This document shows positions 24,563 to 36,232 of a stretch of 64,000 nt of DNA, one piece after another. Every line of letters starts with the position of its first letter. Positions within the stretch are counted from its first letter, which is position 1. Both the position numbers and the translations under genes were made by a program. The stretch is from Coprinus comatus (taxonomy: Eukaryota; Basidiomycota; Agaricomycetes; Agaricales; Agaricaceae): contig JAWPGT010000044.1 in NCBI GenBank assembly GCA_034638255.1, positions 62,001-126,000 on the forward strand. The letters are read 5' to 3'. A model generated the notes under the pieces. It saw nothing but the letters and a program-made list of their open reading frames with translations, was not told the origin of the DNA and searched no databases.

Positions 24563-26708
24563 ATGGTTGCGCTTGCCAAATGGATTCATGCCGTGCTGAG
24601 CTTTAACTCGATTGTGGCTATATGTGCTATAGAAAATTATCAACGGACTTGTACTTTGAAGCCTTTGGGACATGGAAAGGATGATACAGATCAGGTTAGT
24701 AATAGTTCAAGGATTCAAGGGATTCAAGTTGGTCGAATTGACCTGGAATGTTAATGTTAAACAGGTTGAAGCTGCGATTGTTGAATGTGGACACTTTGGT
24801 AGGACAGTTTTCGAGGAAGGAACATACAACATCACTAGGTAATGATATTTGGTTTGAATTTCTTGTTTTTAAGTTGTACTGAAAATGAACGTTAGAAAGA
24901 TGATGTGGGATTTGGATTCTGCGACAGTTGACTTGAAAGGATTACTGAGTGTAAGCATTAGAATCCTTTTAAACGGAGTTATGTGTAGATGCTGACGAAT
25001 GGAGTCAGTTCCATCCTGATGTTAAGAACTGGTTGAAGTTCGATAATACTTTCCATGTTGCATTCATCCAGGTAAGCACTATGCAAACGAGGTTTAGACG
25101 AATTATACTTATATATCTACCAACAACCAAAGAGTCAGGCATCTTGGTTTGTTGTCACAGGAAAAGATTTTGTGATTAATGCACATAATACTGGTGGTAT
25201 TCAAGGCAACGGTCAAGTAGGAAGCATCTATTCCATTTCAGAAATCAAGCTAATGAATGACTGAGAATAGCCTTGGTGGAATTTCTATACAACCGTGCCT
25301 CGGCGAGATGGTGATGGTCGGCCTATTTCGTTGACGTTATGGCGTGTAACAAGAGCACTCATCAAGAACTTTACAATTTTATCTCCACCATTCTGGGCAA
25401 ATGTGGTAGCTGAATCTGAGCATGTTGTGTATGATAATATGCTCATCAACGCCACAAATATGGACCCGACGTTCTTTAACCAGAAGTTAGTAAATATTCT
25501 ATGGTCTTGACGTGAGGTTTGACGCTTTATAACTCATTGTAGCATCGTTTGGAACACTGATGGTATGTACCCTTCGTATATGACTAACACACGAAGTATT
25601 ATTCATAACATCTGTTAAAGGCATTGACACATATCGAAGCAGTGGCATAACGATGCTAAATTGGGATGTAACCTCCGGAGATGATTGTATTGCGATAAAA
25701 GGAGTATGTATTCCTGAATACGAGAGATACGGTATTTTTATTATACATTGGATTACTACTACAGAACTCTTCGAACATCGTCGCCCAGAACTTCGTCTGT
25801 CGTGGTGGCACTGGTATCGCATTCGGTTCTCTTGGCCAGTATGCCAATATGGTAGGGGTAAATCTTAAACCAATTATTTATCTAACATTTGGCAGAGTGA
25901 TTTTGTAACCGGCGTCTTGGTTGAGAATGTCAAAGTAATGCAGGCTCCAGTTTTTCATACGCATGATAGATGCTCATATCAATGAATAGGTATTACGACT
26001 CCCTGAAAGTCAACAACCAAACATGGTACATGGAGTGAGCTTCCAAGTTGCAACTTGCGCCTCGCTACTAACAATTTCTCATCGTCATTACTCTACTCTA
26101 GATCTACTTCAAGTCTTGGGACGGGGGTGTTAATGGTATGCCACCAACAGGAGGCGGTGGAGGTGGAGGTATATTGCCGTAATCACGACCGTTAGGTTTT
26201 TGCTATACTCATTGCTATTTTCCCCAGGATCTGTCAGTAATGTCATCTTTCGTAATTTCTTATTCGATCAAGTTCAAAATGGAGTCGAAATATTGCAAAA
26301 CTTCGGGGGCGGGTAAGTAAGTCAGTGCTGATAGTCATATTTATGCTCAGTCGTTTGCATACAAAATTCAAATAGAGGACAAGTACCGTCTGAGTTCAAG
26401 TTCGAAAAAATCACATTTGAGAATATTCAAGGAACAACTAACACTAGCAGTAGTAAGACTGTCTTAATATTTGCAGTATCAGAGAATTAATCAGCGTTTT
26501 CACAGTTGTCAGACTCGGGTGCAGCTCCGCTGTCGGTTGCTCAGACTTGACGTTCAAAAACTTCAATGTGCACGGACCTAACAATACTGATACCTACCTT
26601 TGTGAAAATGCTGATAATATTTCAGGACTTCCAGGTTCGTAGGAGTATCCAACCCAACTGGGCATGTTTCACTAACAAGCTAGATGATTTATAGCTCCAT
26701 GTAATTAA
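24563..26708 (+). CDS. GH28 pectinase (exo-acting polygalacturonase / rhamnogalacturonase type), copy 1
   Basis: The signal peptide starts MVALAKWIHAVLSFN at 24563. About a dozen exons encode a right-handed beta-helix: LKPLGHGKDDTDQ, FEEGTYNITR, SQASWFVVTGKDFVI, IQGNGQPWW, RPISLTLWRV, then the catalytic set NTDGID, TSGDDCIAIKG, CRGGTGIAFGSLGQY and IYFKSWDG, ending GLPAPCN at the TAA 26706-26708. The three aspartates of GH28 (NTD and GDD) are present. The usual GHG histidine is replaced (GGTG), as in the exo-rhamnogalacturonase/exo-polygalacturonase branch, and RIK is replaced by the FKSW form. It probably acts outside the cell on pectic chain ends. It lies 215 bp before a second GH28 gene on the same strand with the same exon boundaries. 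Confidence 0.88.
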
Positions 26709-26922
26709 ATATTGCACATTGACATGTGGATCGAAGGACTGGAGTACTTCTACTTCTTTCCGTGTTTAAAAATGAAAACCACGGCCCGCTGCTGGGCATA
26801 TTTTGTTCTCATGACTATGTCCGTGACTACTATATGTCTTCTCCATCATCCTCGAAAGGTACAGCCTGGCAGCATTAAAAGACTTATAAGCCAGTTTCGC
26901 GATCATCAATTCCGTAGCTACT

Positions 26923-29084
26923 ATGCTGTTAAAATCTTATCTTCTCTTGAACCTTCTCATTACAGTAACTCAGGCTGCGATATGTCGCTTGAGTCCACTA
27001 GGATCTGGCAAGGACGATACCGATCAGGTTGGCAGATTCCGTCCTTTCCAAGTTTCCTCACTACCACTACATTTACTTACAAAGTTACAAAACGTGTAGA
27101 TTGAGAAAGCTATATCAAACTGTGGTCACTTCGGTACTACTATATTCGAGGAAGGATCTTATAACGTTACTAGGTTGGATATATTTATATTTTTAAAAGT
27201 CGTATCCATGACCGATGCTCGCTCTTGAGAAAAATCATGTGGGACCTGAGAAGTGCGACTGTGGATCTCCATGGATATTTGAGTGTGAGTGTTTGATTTG
27301 ATTCACTTGTTTTGCGCACAACATTAATTTCTGATATACGATCTATGTAGTTCAATCCAAATATTGAGTATTGGTTGAAACCCGAGAATACGTTCCGAGT
27401 TGTGTTCATTCAGGTACTAAGCATTCAACTTATCACAATGAACTAAAGGGCTTATTTGAATACTACAAAAACAGAGCCAAGCTTCCTGGTTTGTAGTTAC
27501 AGGATCAGATTTCGTTATTGATGCGCATAATACTGGAGGAATCCAAGGGAACGGACAGGTAAATAAAGATCAATGCCAATGTCGTCAGTTTTATCCCTCG
27601 TGAATCAGAAATACTAACTTACATAATTAGCCTTGGTGGTCGTTCTTTGCTACTCGTACTAGGGCTGATGGTGATGGTCGTCCTATCTCGTTGAGTTTAT
27701 GGAGAGTCAAGAGAGCTTTAGTCAAGAATTTTAGGATTGAATCTCCACCTTTTTGGTCCAATATTGCGGCAGAATCCGAACAGGTTACGTACCAAGGGAT
27801 GTTTGTTAATGCTAGCAATACGGATCCGCTATTTGTTGGGAAAAAGTGAGTAGTTACTTTTGTCTCCCGGTAGTAATAATCTGATTGAGAATTATGTTAG
27901 TGTTGTTCCGAATACAGATGGTGAGTATACGTGTTGCCTTTATTTACTTGTGAAGATCTTAATCGGTGTTAAGGTATCTGTACGTACCGTAGTGATGGGA
28001 TTGTCATGGAAAATTGGGATATTACCTGTGGCGATGACTGCTTAGCTATTAAAGGAGTAAGCACCTAGTTTTGTCAGAAGTCCTTATTGAATTGACACAA
28101 ATATAGAACTCAACCAATATTGTCGCTCGTAATGTCACTTGCCGTGGAGGGAATGGTATAGCTTTTGGATCCTTAGGACAATATGCAGACCTAGTAAGTA
28201 AGGTAGACAAGGAGATACTTACGTCGCTGACATTAATATTTTATCAGCCAGACAATGTTGAGAATGTTTTATTCGAGAATTTGTTGGTTGGCATCAATTA
28301 TTTTATGGTCGAGCCCCATATAGTGGCCGCTGATTTTAGTGTTCTAGATCACCAGAATTGACCCAAATGTACAACCCAACATGCAGAATGGAGTTAGTAT
28401 ACAAGTCTTTGGGGGTGAGTAATGGCTAATCATCGTACATGAAACAGATCTATTTCAAGACTTGGACCGGATCCATTAACGGCGCACCTCCAACGGGCGG
28501 CGGTGCTGGTCCAGGTAAGTAATTATAAGGTGATTTGCGCACATCGGATTAGTAATGATTTGTTCTCTGGTAGGCATTGTAAGAAATGTCATAATGAAAA
28601 ACGTGCATCTGGATAGAGTCAATTTACCTGTGCATATCTACCAGACAAACAGCGGTCATTCGTGAGCACCTCTAGCATTACGAGTGGTGTATTTCTACTG
28701 AACCTAGGCGATTTTAGAGGAGATGCTCCGTCTGAACTCGGTTTCCGTGACCTGAAGTTTATCAATTGGACTGGAACGGTTCTCAAAAATACCAGTCAGT
28801 CTCGTTTATGATTTTTTGACTGACTGACTTTCCTTTCTAATTACTTTATTTCAGTTGTGTCATTACAATGTAGCCCAGCCTCAGGATGTAGAAACATCGA
28901 TTTCGAAGATTTTGATGTTACCATCCCCGTTAACCAGACGGCCACTGTGATCTGTCAAAATGTTGAGGGGTTGACAGGACTAACCGGTGTGTATATCAAT
29001 TGTTTCTGAAAATTGAGAGGCAGCCGGTCTGATGTCAACGTTATATATCAACTCCGGCCATCAGCAACTTGCGATGCCACATGA
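26923..29084 (+). CDS. GH28 pectinase, copy 2 (tandem duplicate)
   Basis: I start it at 26923, where MLLKSYLLLNLLITVTQA gives a signal peptide reading directly into CRLSPLGSGKDDTDQ; the longer frame starting at 26712 does not splice to this. The exon pattern follows copy 1: FEEGSYNVTR, SQASWFVVTGSDFVI, IQGNGQPWW, RPISLSLWRVKRALV, NTDGIC, DITCGDDCLAIKG, CRGGNGIAFGSLGQY, FKTWTGSINGAPPTGG and GCRNIDFEDFDVTIP. A last small exon (29065-29084) gives ATCDAT. The catalytic NTD and GDD aspartates are kept. The Asp that follows DGI in copy 1 is Cys here, and GHG is GGNG. Secreted; an exo-pectinase is inferred. The copies differ at many positions, so the duplication is not recent. Confidence 0.87.
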
Positions 29085-29592
29085 TGTAACTATGATTGCG
29101 GTGAGACTGGTCAAGACAAGACAAGACAGTCTGAATGGAGCGCTGGTCTAGTGTTTCGTCCTTAGGAAATCGTACTTCGTACTTCGTTTTCGTGGCTGAC
29201 ATTGTGAATCACGGTGATGTTCTGTAAACGCCGGTTGTGGTGTGACTGAGATATCATGATGTGTATCAAAATGCCGAAACGATTCACTGAGTATGGTGTG
29301 GATGAAAAATCCGGCCAGCAACACAGAGAGTCTAGACTGAGAATAAGAAAGTTATTAGCATGGTCAGCAGTTGGTAAGGAAGTGACAATTGTACAGACAA
29401 CACTATGGCAACGTCGAACTTCGGTATCTGTCACACTCCCATCATGATGGCCCAAGCTATTAGATCACCAGTTCACAGCCTTGTACTAATCTATCTTTTC
29501 TTCTCTTCCCCTTACTCTCATCATCCTTACCAGCTGGCCGGTACCGTTCCACTCTTTTTCGTCATCACGCAGGACGTCCTCTTTTCGAATTC
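29085..29592. other. intergenic, promoter of the NADPH oxidase
   Basis: No gene is supported. A C/T-rich stretch (29486-29550) just before the ATG at 29593 is typical of strong fungal promoters. Confidence 0.45.
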
Positions 29593-31805
29593 ATGCCCCG
29601 TTCTTCAGGTTTAGACTTCTCAGATGGCAGGACCCCCATCGTAATGCTTCAGCAGCATCCCGACCTCGCAAACAACTACGCTGGAGGTCAACAGCCGAGC
29701 CATCTTCAGCGTAATAAGACGGAGCGAAGGAGGTTGCAGGGACTTCAACGGTCCAACACTACGACTTCGCTGGCCAAGCCTGCTCCTAAAACCCGTTCGT
29801 TGAAGCAGCGATTCGACCTTTGGATGATTAATGAAGGAGGACGCCAACTCTTTTTTGGTGTCTACATATTTCTCCATTTGCTGGTTGCAGTCCTTGGTTT
29901 TATCCATTACCAGCTCAAGGACAACTCCGCGACCGCGAGGGCCATTTTTGGTGTCACCTTCCGTTCGTCACCATCCAATTGAACTTTTACTATGATTCTG
30001 ACCTTTTATTCACAGCTATCGCTCGTACTGCTGCATTGGTGCTTCATGTTGACGTTGTATTCATTCTTCTGCCCGTGTGCCGCAACTTCATTTCCCTGCT
30101 TCGCCGTACCGCACTGAACGACATCATCCCATTCGATAAAAACATTACCTTTCACAAGGCTACCGCCTGGTCCATTGTCGTTGGATCTGTTGTTCATGTC
30201 GTCGCACACATGGTAAATTTTGCGAAGCTTGCAATTGTGTCAACCCCGGATCCCGGAAAAAGGGTTATTGCTTTCCTACAAGCAAACTTTACCACAGGTC
30301 CCGGTATTACCGGGTGGATTATGAATGTTTGCCTTTTCATCATGGTCTGGTTCGCTATTGAGAAGAGACGTCGTGCTCACTTTGAACGGTTCTGGTATTC
30401 CCATCACCTCTTCATCATCTTCTTCATCAACTGGCAACTTCATGGTATGTTCTGCATGATCCCAGCAGACCGAGAACCTAAATGCTCCTACAACACGATT
30501 GGTGTATTCTGGGTAAGTCTGCAGATCCAACTCATAAACAAATTTCTGATAAACAACACAGCGGTACTGGCTCGTTGGTGGTGTTATTTGGATCTTTGAG
30601 CGTATCCTACGTGAAGTTCGTTCTCGCCACTATACCTTTATTTCCAAGGTTATCCAACACCCCTCCAACGTCATGGAGCTTCAAATCAAGAAAGAGAAGA
30701 CCAAGGCTGGAGCAGGCCAATACATATTCCTTTGTTGTCCCGAGGTCTCCTACTTCCAATGGCACCCTTTCACCCTGACCAGGTATTTATGCTTCAAAAT
30801 TAGTAGGAACATGGCTAACGTGGATGCATCTAGTGCCCCAGAGGAAGACTATCTATCTGTACATATCTCTGTCAAGGGTGATTTCACTACCGCTCTTGCA
30901 AAGGCCTGTGGGTGCAAGTTCCCGGAGAAAGGTGCAAAGAGCGAGAAGGAGGCTGGTGGCAAGATTGTCGGTACCAACGTCAATCCGCCTTTGAATGTCA
31001 GTCTTCCCCGTGTCATGGTTGATGGACCGTTTGGCAGTGCTAGTGAGGATTTCTCCAAGTTTGAGACTATCTTGTTGGTCGGAGCTGGTATTGGTGTTAC
31101 ACCATTCGCCTCGTATGTGTTTTTCCCCTTTCTCCTCCTCAATGGTACTCATCTCATTGTCTCAGCATCCTCAAGACTATTTGGTACCGTATGAATAACC
31201 TTCATGATTCGAAACCTACCCGTCTCTCGAAGGTGTATTTCACTTGGGTTATTCGTGACTTCGGAGCTGCCGAGTGGTTCCACTCACTCCTCCACGCCAT
31301 TGAAGAGCAGGACACCCAGAACCGCATTGAAATCAATATTTACCTGACTGCGAAACTGAAAGAAGATGAGATGAATAACATCATTGTGAGTACATGTTGT
31401 TGTTGGTTTCGACCAATTGTCTGATTAGTTTTTAGGTACAAGATGTTGGGGCTGAGAAAGATGCCATTACCTCCCTCCGGGCACCCACCCACTTTGGTCG
31501 TCCTAACTGGGATAGAGTCTTTAGCTCAATTGGGGAGAAACATCCCGAAACTGATGTTGGCGTGGTATGGTTTTCTTATGTTTCTGTTGAGCTATATCAA
31601 TGAAACTAATTTTCTCTCTTTTCTTTCAAGTTCTTCTGTGGTCCTGCTGTTCTCTCAAAGACCCTACACCACATGTCGAACAAGTGGTCTGATCCTAATG
31701 GAACAAGGTTCTTCTTTGGCAAAGGTTCGTATTCCTCAAAACGCTCCCTGATAATATGATTGATTTGTTAATTGTGTATTGTGTCTGTCAATAGAAAATT
31801 TCTGA
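29593..31805 (+). CDS. noxB: NADPH oxidase catalytic subunit, NoxB-like
   Basis: The start is ATG 29593 and the stop TGA 31803-31805. A basic, disordered N-terminal extension of about 75 residues precedes the first helix (GRQLFFGVYIFLHLLVAVLG); such an extension separates NoxB from NoxA in fungi. Six membrane helices carry the haem-binding histidines (FHKATAW, VVHVVAHMVNF, YSHHLFIIFF). An FAD motif HPFTLT lies across an intron. The NADPH-binding GAGIGVTPFAS is followed by KVYFTWVIRDFGAAEWF, NIYLTAKL, VFFCGPAVLS and the C-terminus GTRFFFGKENF. An intron with donor GTTCGT (after ATTTTTGGTGTCACCTTCC) restores the family reading FPIART. It transfers electrons from NADPH across the membrane to make superoxide, used in hyphal differentiation and fruiting. 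The NoxB assignment is inferred from the extension. Confidence 0.88.
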
Positions 31806-32023
31806 AGGGTCGAAAGAGGAGTACTGCGAAGGATTTGTTATTGGATAGGTTATACTTAATGGGTGTGCTGGTTTCACTTTGTGTAGATTCACTTGATACC
31901 TTTTTTACAATGAGAAATATCAGCTGTGTGAGATTGTTTTGTTGACATAGAGAGGAATACTTATTTGTTATTCGATTGTACAAGGTTACCGTAATATACC
32001 TCACATGTGAATTTATAATATCT

Positions 32024-32095
32024 GGCCGCCTGGCGAAATGGCATCGCGTCTGACTACGAATCAGGAGATTGCAGGTTCGACCCCTGCGGTGGTCA
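32024..32095 (+). tRNA. tRNA-Arg(ACG)
   Basis: A 72-nt intronless cloverleaf: acceptor stem GGCCGCC with GGTGGTC, D arm TGGCGAAATGGCATCGC (box A), anticodon loop CTACGAA with anticodon ACG, and box B GGTTCGACCC. A T6 run 23 nt downstream can end Pol III transcription. An identical copy lies convergently at 32281-32352. Confidence 0.93.
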
Positions 32096-32117
32096 AGGTA
32101 TTTCATATATTTCATCC

Positions 32118-32123
32118 TTTTTT
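32118..32123 (+). terminator. Pol III T-run terminator of the first tRNA
   Basis: The first run of at least four T residues after the plus-strand tRNA-Arg gene. Confidence 0.6.
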
Positions 32124-32255
32124 CTCTTTCATTCTACATGCATTCCATTGACAATGTTAGTGCATATCTTTAGCATGTCTTTTTTCTTTTTGAAATATAT
32201 ATATATATTAAACATGAGATCTTGGACAGATAATTGATTAAAATTAAATAAATGG

Positions 32256-32260
32256 AAAAA
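32256..32260 (-). terminator. Pol III T-run terminator of the second tRNA
   Basis: Five A residues on the plus strand read as T5 on the minus strand, about 20 nt past the 3' end of the second tRNA-Arg. Confidence 0.55.
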
Positions 32261-32280
32261 CCAATGGCTAACATGAGCAG

Positions 32281-32352
32281 TGACCACCGCAGGGGTCGAA
32301 CCTGCAATCTCCTGATTCGTAGTCAGACGCGATGCCATTTCGCCAGGCGGCC
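32281..32352 (-). tRNA. tRNA-Arg(ACG), inverted identical copy
   Basis: The reverse complement is identical over all 72 nt to the tRNA at 32024-32095, with the same ACG anticodon and box A/B. The flanking sequences differ. The two genes point towards each other across a 185-bp spacer. Confidence 0.93.
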
Positions 32353-32447
32353 TTATTTTTAGATGTTCCAGGGAATATCCCAGCCCTGGAGGCTAACGGA
32401 TAAGTAGCCTCAACTACCTCTAGACTCTAGTAAGTACCATGTAACCA

Positions 32448-33381
32448 GTGAATAACTACCCCCATGACGCTTATCCTTCTAGACCTGAACATTTTTTCAC
32501 GATGTCCGCGGGTCTGACAAAGCTGTTCACTGTATTAGAACTTCGTTCTCCAGATAAATCCATCAACACTGAAAAAGTACAAAGTTTGATCGATCTTGGG
32601 ACTTTGGTGAGCCTCAAACATGTTTCGTTAGATGACATACCACCTCGATTTGAAGAAGTTGAATTTGATGATGTTGATGACGATGCCCTACCTAACCCCC
32701 CGTTCGCCGATACGGCGACACCATCTACCTACGATTTTTCTCTCTTCAATGTTGTCATTACCTTCAATTTTCAAACTGTTACTCTACGCAACAATGAAAC
32801 ATTAGGCTCAGGAATGGATATCTTCAACCCAAAGTTACTACTATCTTGCAATTCATTGTCCCTTGGTATTCCTCGCCATATCTCCGACTGATTGAATCCA
32901 AATTGAATCGAATTGAGAATGTCACCCAGCTTATACCGGACACCGTATCAAATTCGTGACCCATCTTATTATCTGGACTTGAGATCTTTGAAGGTGATAA
33001 ACGATGGGACCCTACCGCAAAGTTAGCAACCATTCGGTTTATTGGGTTTGAGACGAAAGGGGAACAAGGGTCCAAAACCATAGTTTTTGGTTCAATTGGA
33101 GTCGTATGTCGAATTTCTAAGGGGCTGAGGCCCACACGTACCAAGAGGTGAATATACAACGGGTCACACAAGTTACAAGTGATATAGCAGTGAAGAAAGT
33201 GGAGAGGGAAGATATTGAGATAAAGCTACAAATTCGGACTCAGCCTCCCTGGAATCTGGGATACGTTCGAAAGTCAGTTTCTTTTGTATTTTTAGTCAAA
33301 ATGGGGTGTGCGTTAGAACATAACAATGCACTCGGTGAGTCGGTGATCAAACGGTTCACAGACAGAATTATTGATTTTTAG
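32448..33381 (+). pseudogene. decayed or unrecognised gene
   Basis: An open frame starts at 32448 (its acidic middle reads EEVEFDDVDDDALPNPP). Downstream, other frames look coding: WYSSPYLRLIESKLNRIENV, then EIFEGDKRWDPTAKLATIRF and IGFETKGEQGSKTIVFGSI up to about 33130. In-frame stops separate them and no clean set of introns joins them. I do not recognise the family. It is either an unfamiliar intron-rich gene or a degenerating one. Confidence 0.35.
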
Positions 33382-34637
33382 TGCTGCGTCAGTAAAAATC
33401 TGAAAGAAAGGCCTGTACAGGCCTGTAATACATACTAGTTATTTTACATGTTTATGTATGCTAGGTTTAATTTATGGTAGGTATGTCATATGCCTGTAGA
33501 AAACTATTTTCTTTTTGTATGTATTTGTGAAGTATACTAGATCTTAACATACCTGGCAAGATCTGTGTTAGGTGGCGTTGATGCCTGCAGCATGGCTGGT
33601 AGCTGTGTACCATGCATGAGCCACATGTAGTAGATATTCTCATCCATAGTACATATTTCCAATACCTACATCAATACCTAGTAGGTATGGTGTAGGTATG
33701 TGTAGGTATGTGTATGTATTCATTAAATATTATATGATTAATGTCACACTAGTGTAGTTTATTACTAGGATCTTCTATTTTACAAAGGGGATGTTGGGGA
33801 AGCATATAAGGTATTACAATGCATCAACAGACTCAGGAGTTGGGTAGGGAGCAATAGAGATGCAAACATGGAGTTGGAAAAGTTGATATTAGATTAAAGA
33901 TTAATGAAAACGTCTCTTATTTAGTCCAACGGTTTTAGCATCATTTATATATTATATGTAGACACAGTAGTTATTGTAGTGTATGAGTTACCTAGTAGGT
34001 CTACCAGGCCTGAATTCAAAACTAGACATACATAGGCATTCCCAAACCTACTAGGCCATCCAGACCTAGTAGGTATGGCTGTAGGTATTAGATTGTATAG
34101 TATATATACATAGGCATTACATGAGAATTTTTACTGACGTGGTGGTATAAGAAGAGACGTGGGTGAACAACATGCTCTGAGGCGTCTGATAGTTGGGTTC
34201 GGGAATGAGTACGGCATCGCCGAGAATGGCGCTCTACTATGACGACCCATTATCAATTCGCAACTTGGTACAACATATTTGGTCATCGTTTCGCAGCAAG
34301 GAATTACCTCGGGTTTGATTTGGTGAGAGGAAAATGGCCGATCTAAACTCTGAGAATGACGCGGACGCTGGCCGCAATGCCACTGAGCATAACGGATAGC
34401 AAGAAAGCTTGCGTGGTGAGCTCGGCTTCACAATTCGGTTTGTAATCGATGAAATAAACCGAAGCTGAGTAAGGCATCACAGTTGTAGGCTAAATTAGTT
34501 TCCTATTCATCCTATATTCCACAGTCCGTACAAAATCACATAAAAGGCCAGAACTTGGTCGTTAATATAACCCACATCGGAATCTGAACACTTTTGAAGC
34601 CAACTTGATCGTTTGAATAACACCATTATATCACCTA
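33382..34637. repeat. AT-rich stretch with repeated CCTAGTAGG words
   Basis: The motif CCTAGTAGG or its complement CCTACTAGG recurs near 33684, 33992, 34047 and 34069, with GTAGGTATG steps at 33690-33720. The stretch looks like clustered remnants of small inverted-repeat elements. No gene is supported up to the SDR start at 34638. Confidence 0.45.
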
Positions 34638-36039
34638 ATGTCCACCACGACCACAAAGACGAAGATATTCCTCACTGGGGCAACTGGTATGGTTCTCTCT
34701 ATATTTCAGTATTTGAAATTATTGATACCAATTTTCGGCATTGTTATGCGGAACTCCAGGATATATTGGGGGTGCCGTACTTGAACGCCTTCTCCAACAT
34801 CCAGATACTCAGAATTTTGATATTACATTGCTTGTGCGCAATCCAGAGAAAGCAAATAAATTCAAGAAGGAATTTGGCTTGAATGCTGTTGTTGGCAACT
34901 TAGGTGATGCCCAATTGTTGGAGGATTTAACATCAGACGCAGATGTCATCTTCAACACAGTAAGCCATTAGATCCACCCAACTATGCGGAAACTAACTTG
35001 TACTATCTTATAGGCAGATGTAGATGCGCTCGAAGCTACTAAAACTATGCTTCGGGGATCCAAACGGAAGTTCCAGGCAACGGGAAGTCCACAAATATTT
35101 ATACACACCGTAAGTGACCTCACCCCATATCTGAGGATTACTCACTTTGAACATTCTCCTTTGTAGTCTGGAACTGGGCTTTTCAGTGATGATGCTGCCG
35201 GACTTAGGACGACAGACGTTATCTGGGATGATTCCAATCCAGAACAACTAGAGCAGCTCCCACCTACCGCTCTGCATCGAAATGTTGACCTTGAACTTAT
35301 TCAAGCGGATAAAGAAGGTTATGTGAGAACGTACATCATCGCACCATCAGCGATCTATGGAATAGGAACGGGAAGATTTTTTGATACTGGACTTTCGAAT
35401 AAATTCTCAGCTCTATTTTTGCTTTCGCTTAACACTGCATTGAAGAGGGGAGAGGTTGGGATTTTTGGAAAGGGAGTGAATACCTGGCCTAATGTCCATA
35501 TTGATGATAGTGAGTCCTGATGTCATGCTGTCGCTCTAAGTGAGAGCAAATGAATCTGACTTCTTGAAGACGCAGACCTATACATCGTTTTGTACAATAG
35601 CATTAAAGCCAACCCGGGAAAGGTCGGTCATGGAAGGGAAGGGTATTATTTTGGCATTGCCGATGAATTCACATACCATCAATTCGGAAAAGAACTTGCC
35701 CGCGTGCTAGTGGAACTCGGAAAGACAACAAATTTGGAACCTACAGCATTCACTCCAGAGGAGATCCGCAAATACTTCAACGTAAGTTTTATTTGTTTAT
35801 ATATTTTGAGGAATGTTCTACGACCATTGTTTTGTTGAGATTTACTGAGTCAAATAACATAGGGCTCTACCGTCATCGGGTCCAATTCCCGCGGCATTGC
35901 TAATCACTCCAGATCTATCGGCTGGAATCCCACCAGGTTCACAAAAGATCTCATTGCAAGCATTAGGCCTGATGTTGAAGAGTTGATTATTAGTCCAGAT
36001 CTAGAGCGTGTTGTGCCACTTACTTTAGTTGATGCATGA
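34638..36039 (+). CDS. NAD(P)-binding extended SDR / NmrA-like epimerase-dehydratase family protein
   Basis: The start is ATG 34638 (MSTTTTKTKIFLTGAT, intron, GYIGGAVLERLL), giving the Rossmann GxxGxxG at the very N-terminus. Further markers are DITLLVRNPEKANKF, VVGNLGDAQLLEDL, DADVIFNTADVDALEATK, the mid-domain IFIHTSGTGLFSDDA, YVRTYIIAPSAIYGIGTG, NTWPNVHIDDNADLY, and EEIRKYFN followed by GSNSRGIANHSRSIGWNPT. The stop TGA is at 36037-36039. Small introns fall after each of these blocks. The classical YxxxK pair was not identified, so this is an atypical extended SDR. Its substrate is unknown; a cytosolic oxidoreductase or redox sensor is inferred. It ends 193 bp before the convergent CE15 gene. 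Confidence 0.85.
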
Positions 36040-36232
36040 TGTGTATCGTGGAAATTGAATTTATAAAGATTTTGATCTCCGATTGCAGTACTCATCATTT
36101 CCATCTCTTAACACAACTTTTATTTCCCAATGGCGAGCAGACACGATTTCATTCAAGTTAAATGTTACAATTATACTCGAAAAAGAAGAACAAAACTTGT
36201 ACAATATCGCAAGCCTTATTACGACGTTAACC

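Noticed and set aside
26712..26922. Longer N-terminus for GH28 copy 2 from 26712
   Set aside because: It does not splice into the conserved CRLSPLGSGKDD frame, whereas the ATG at 26923 gives a direct signal peptide.
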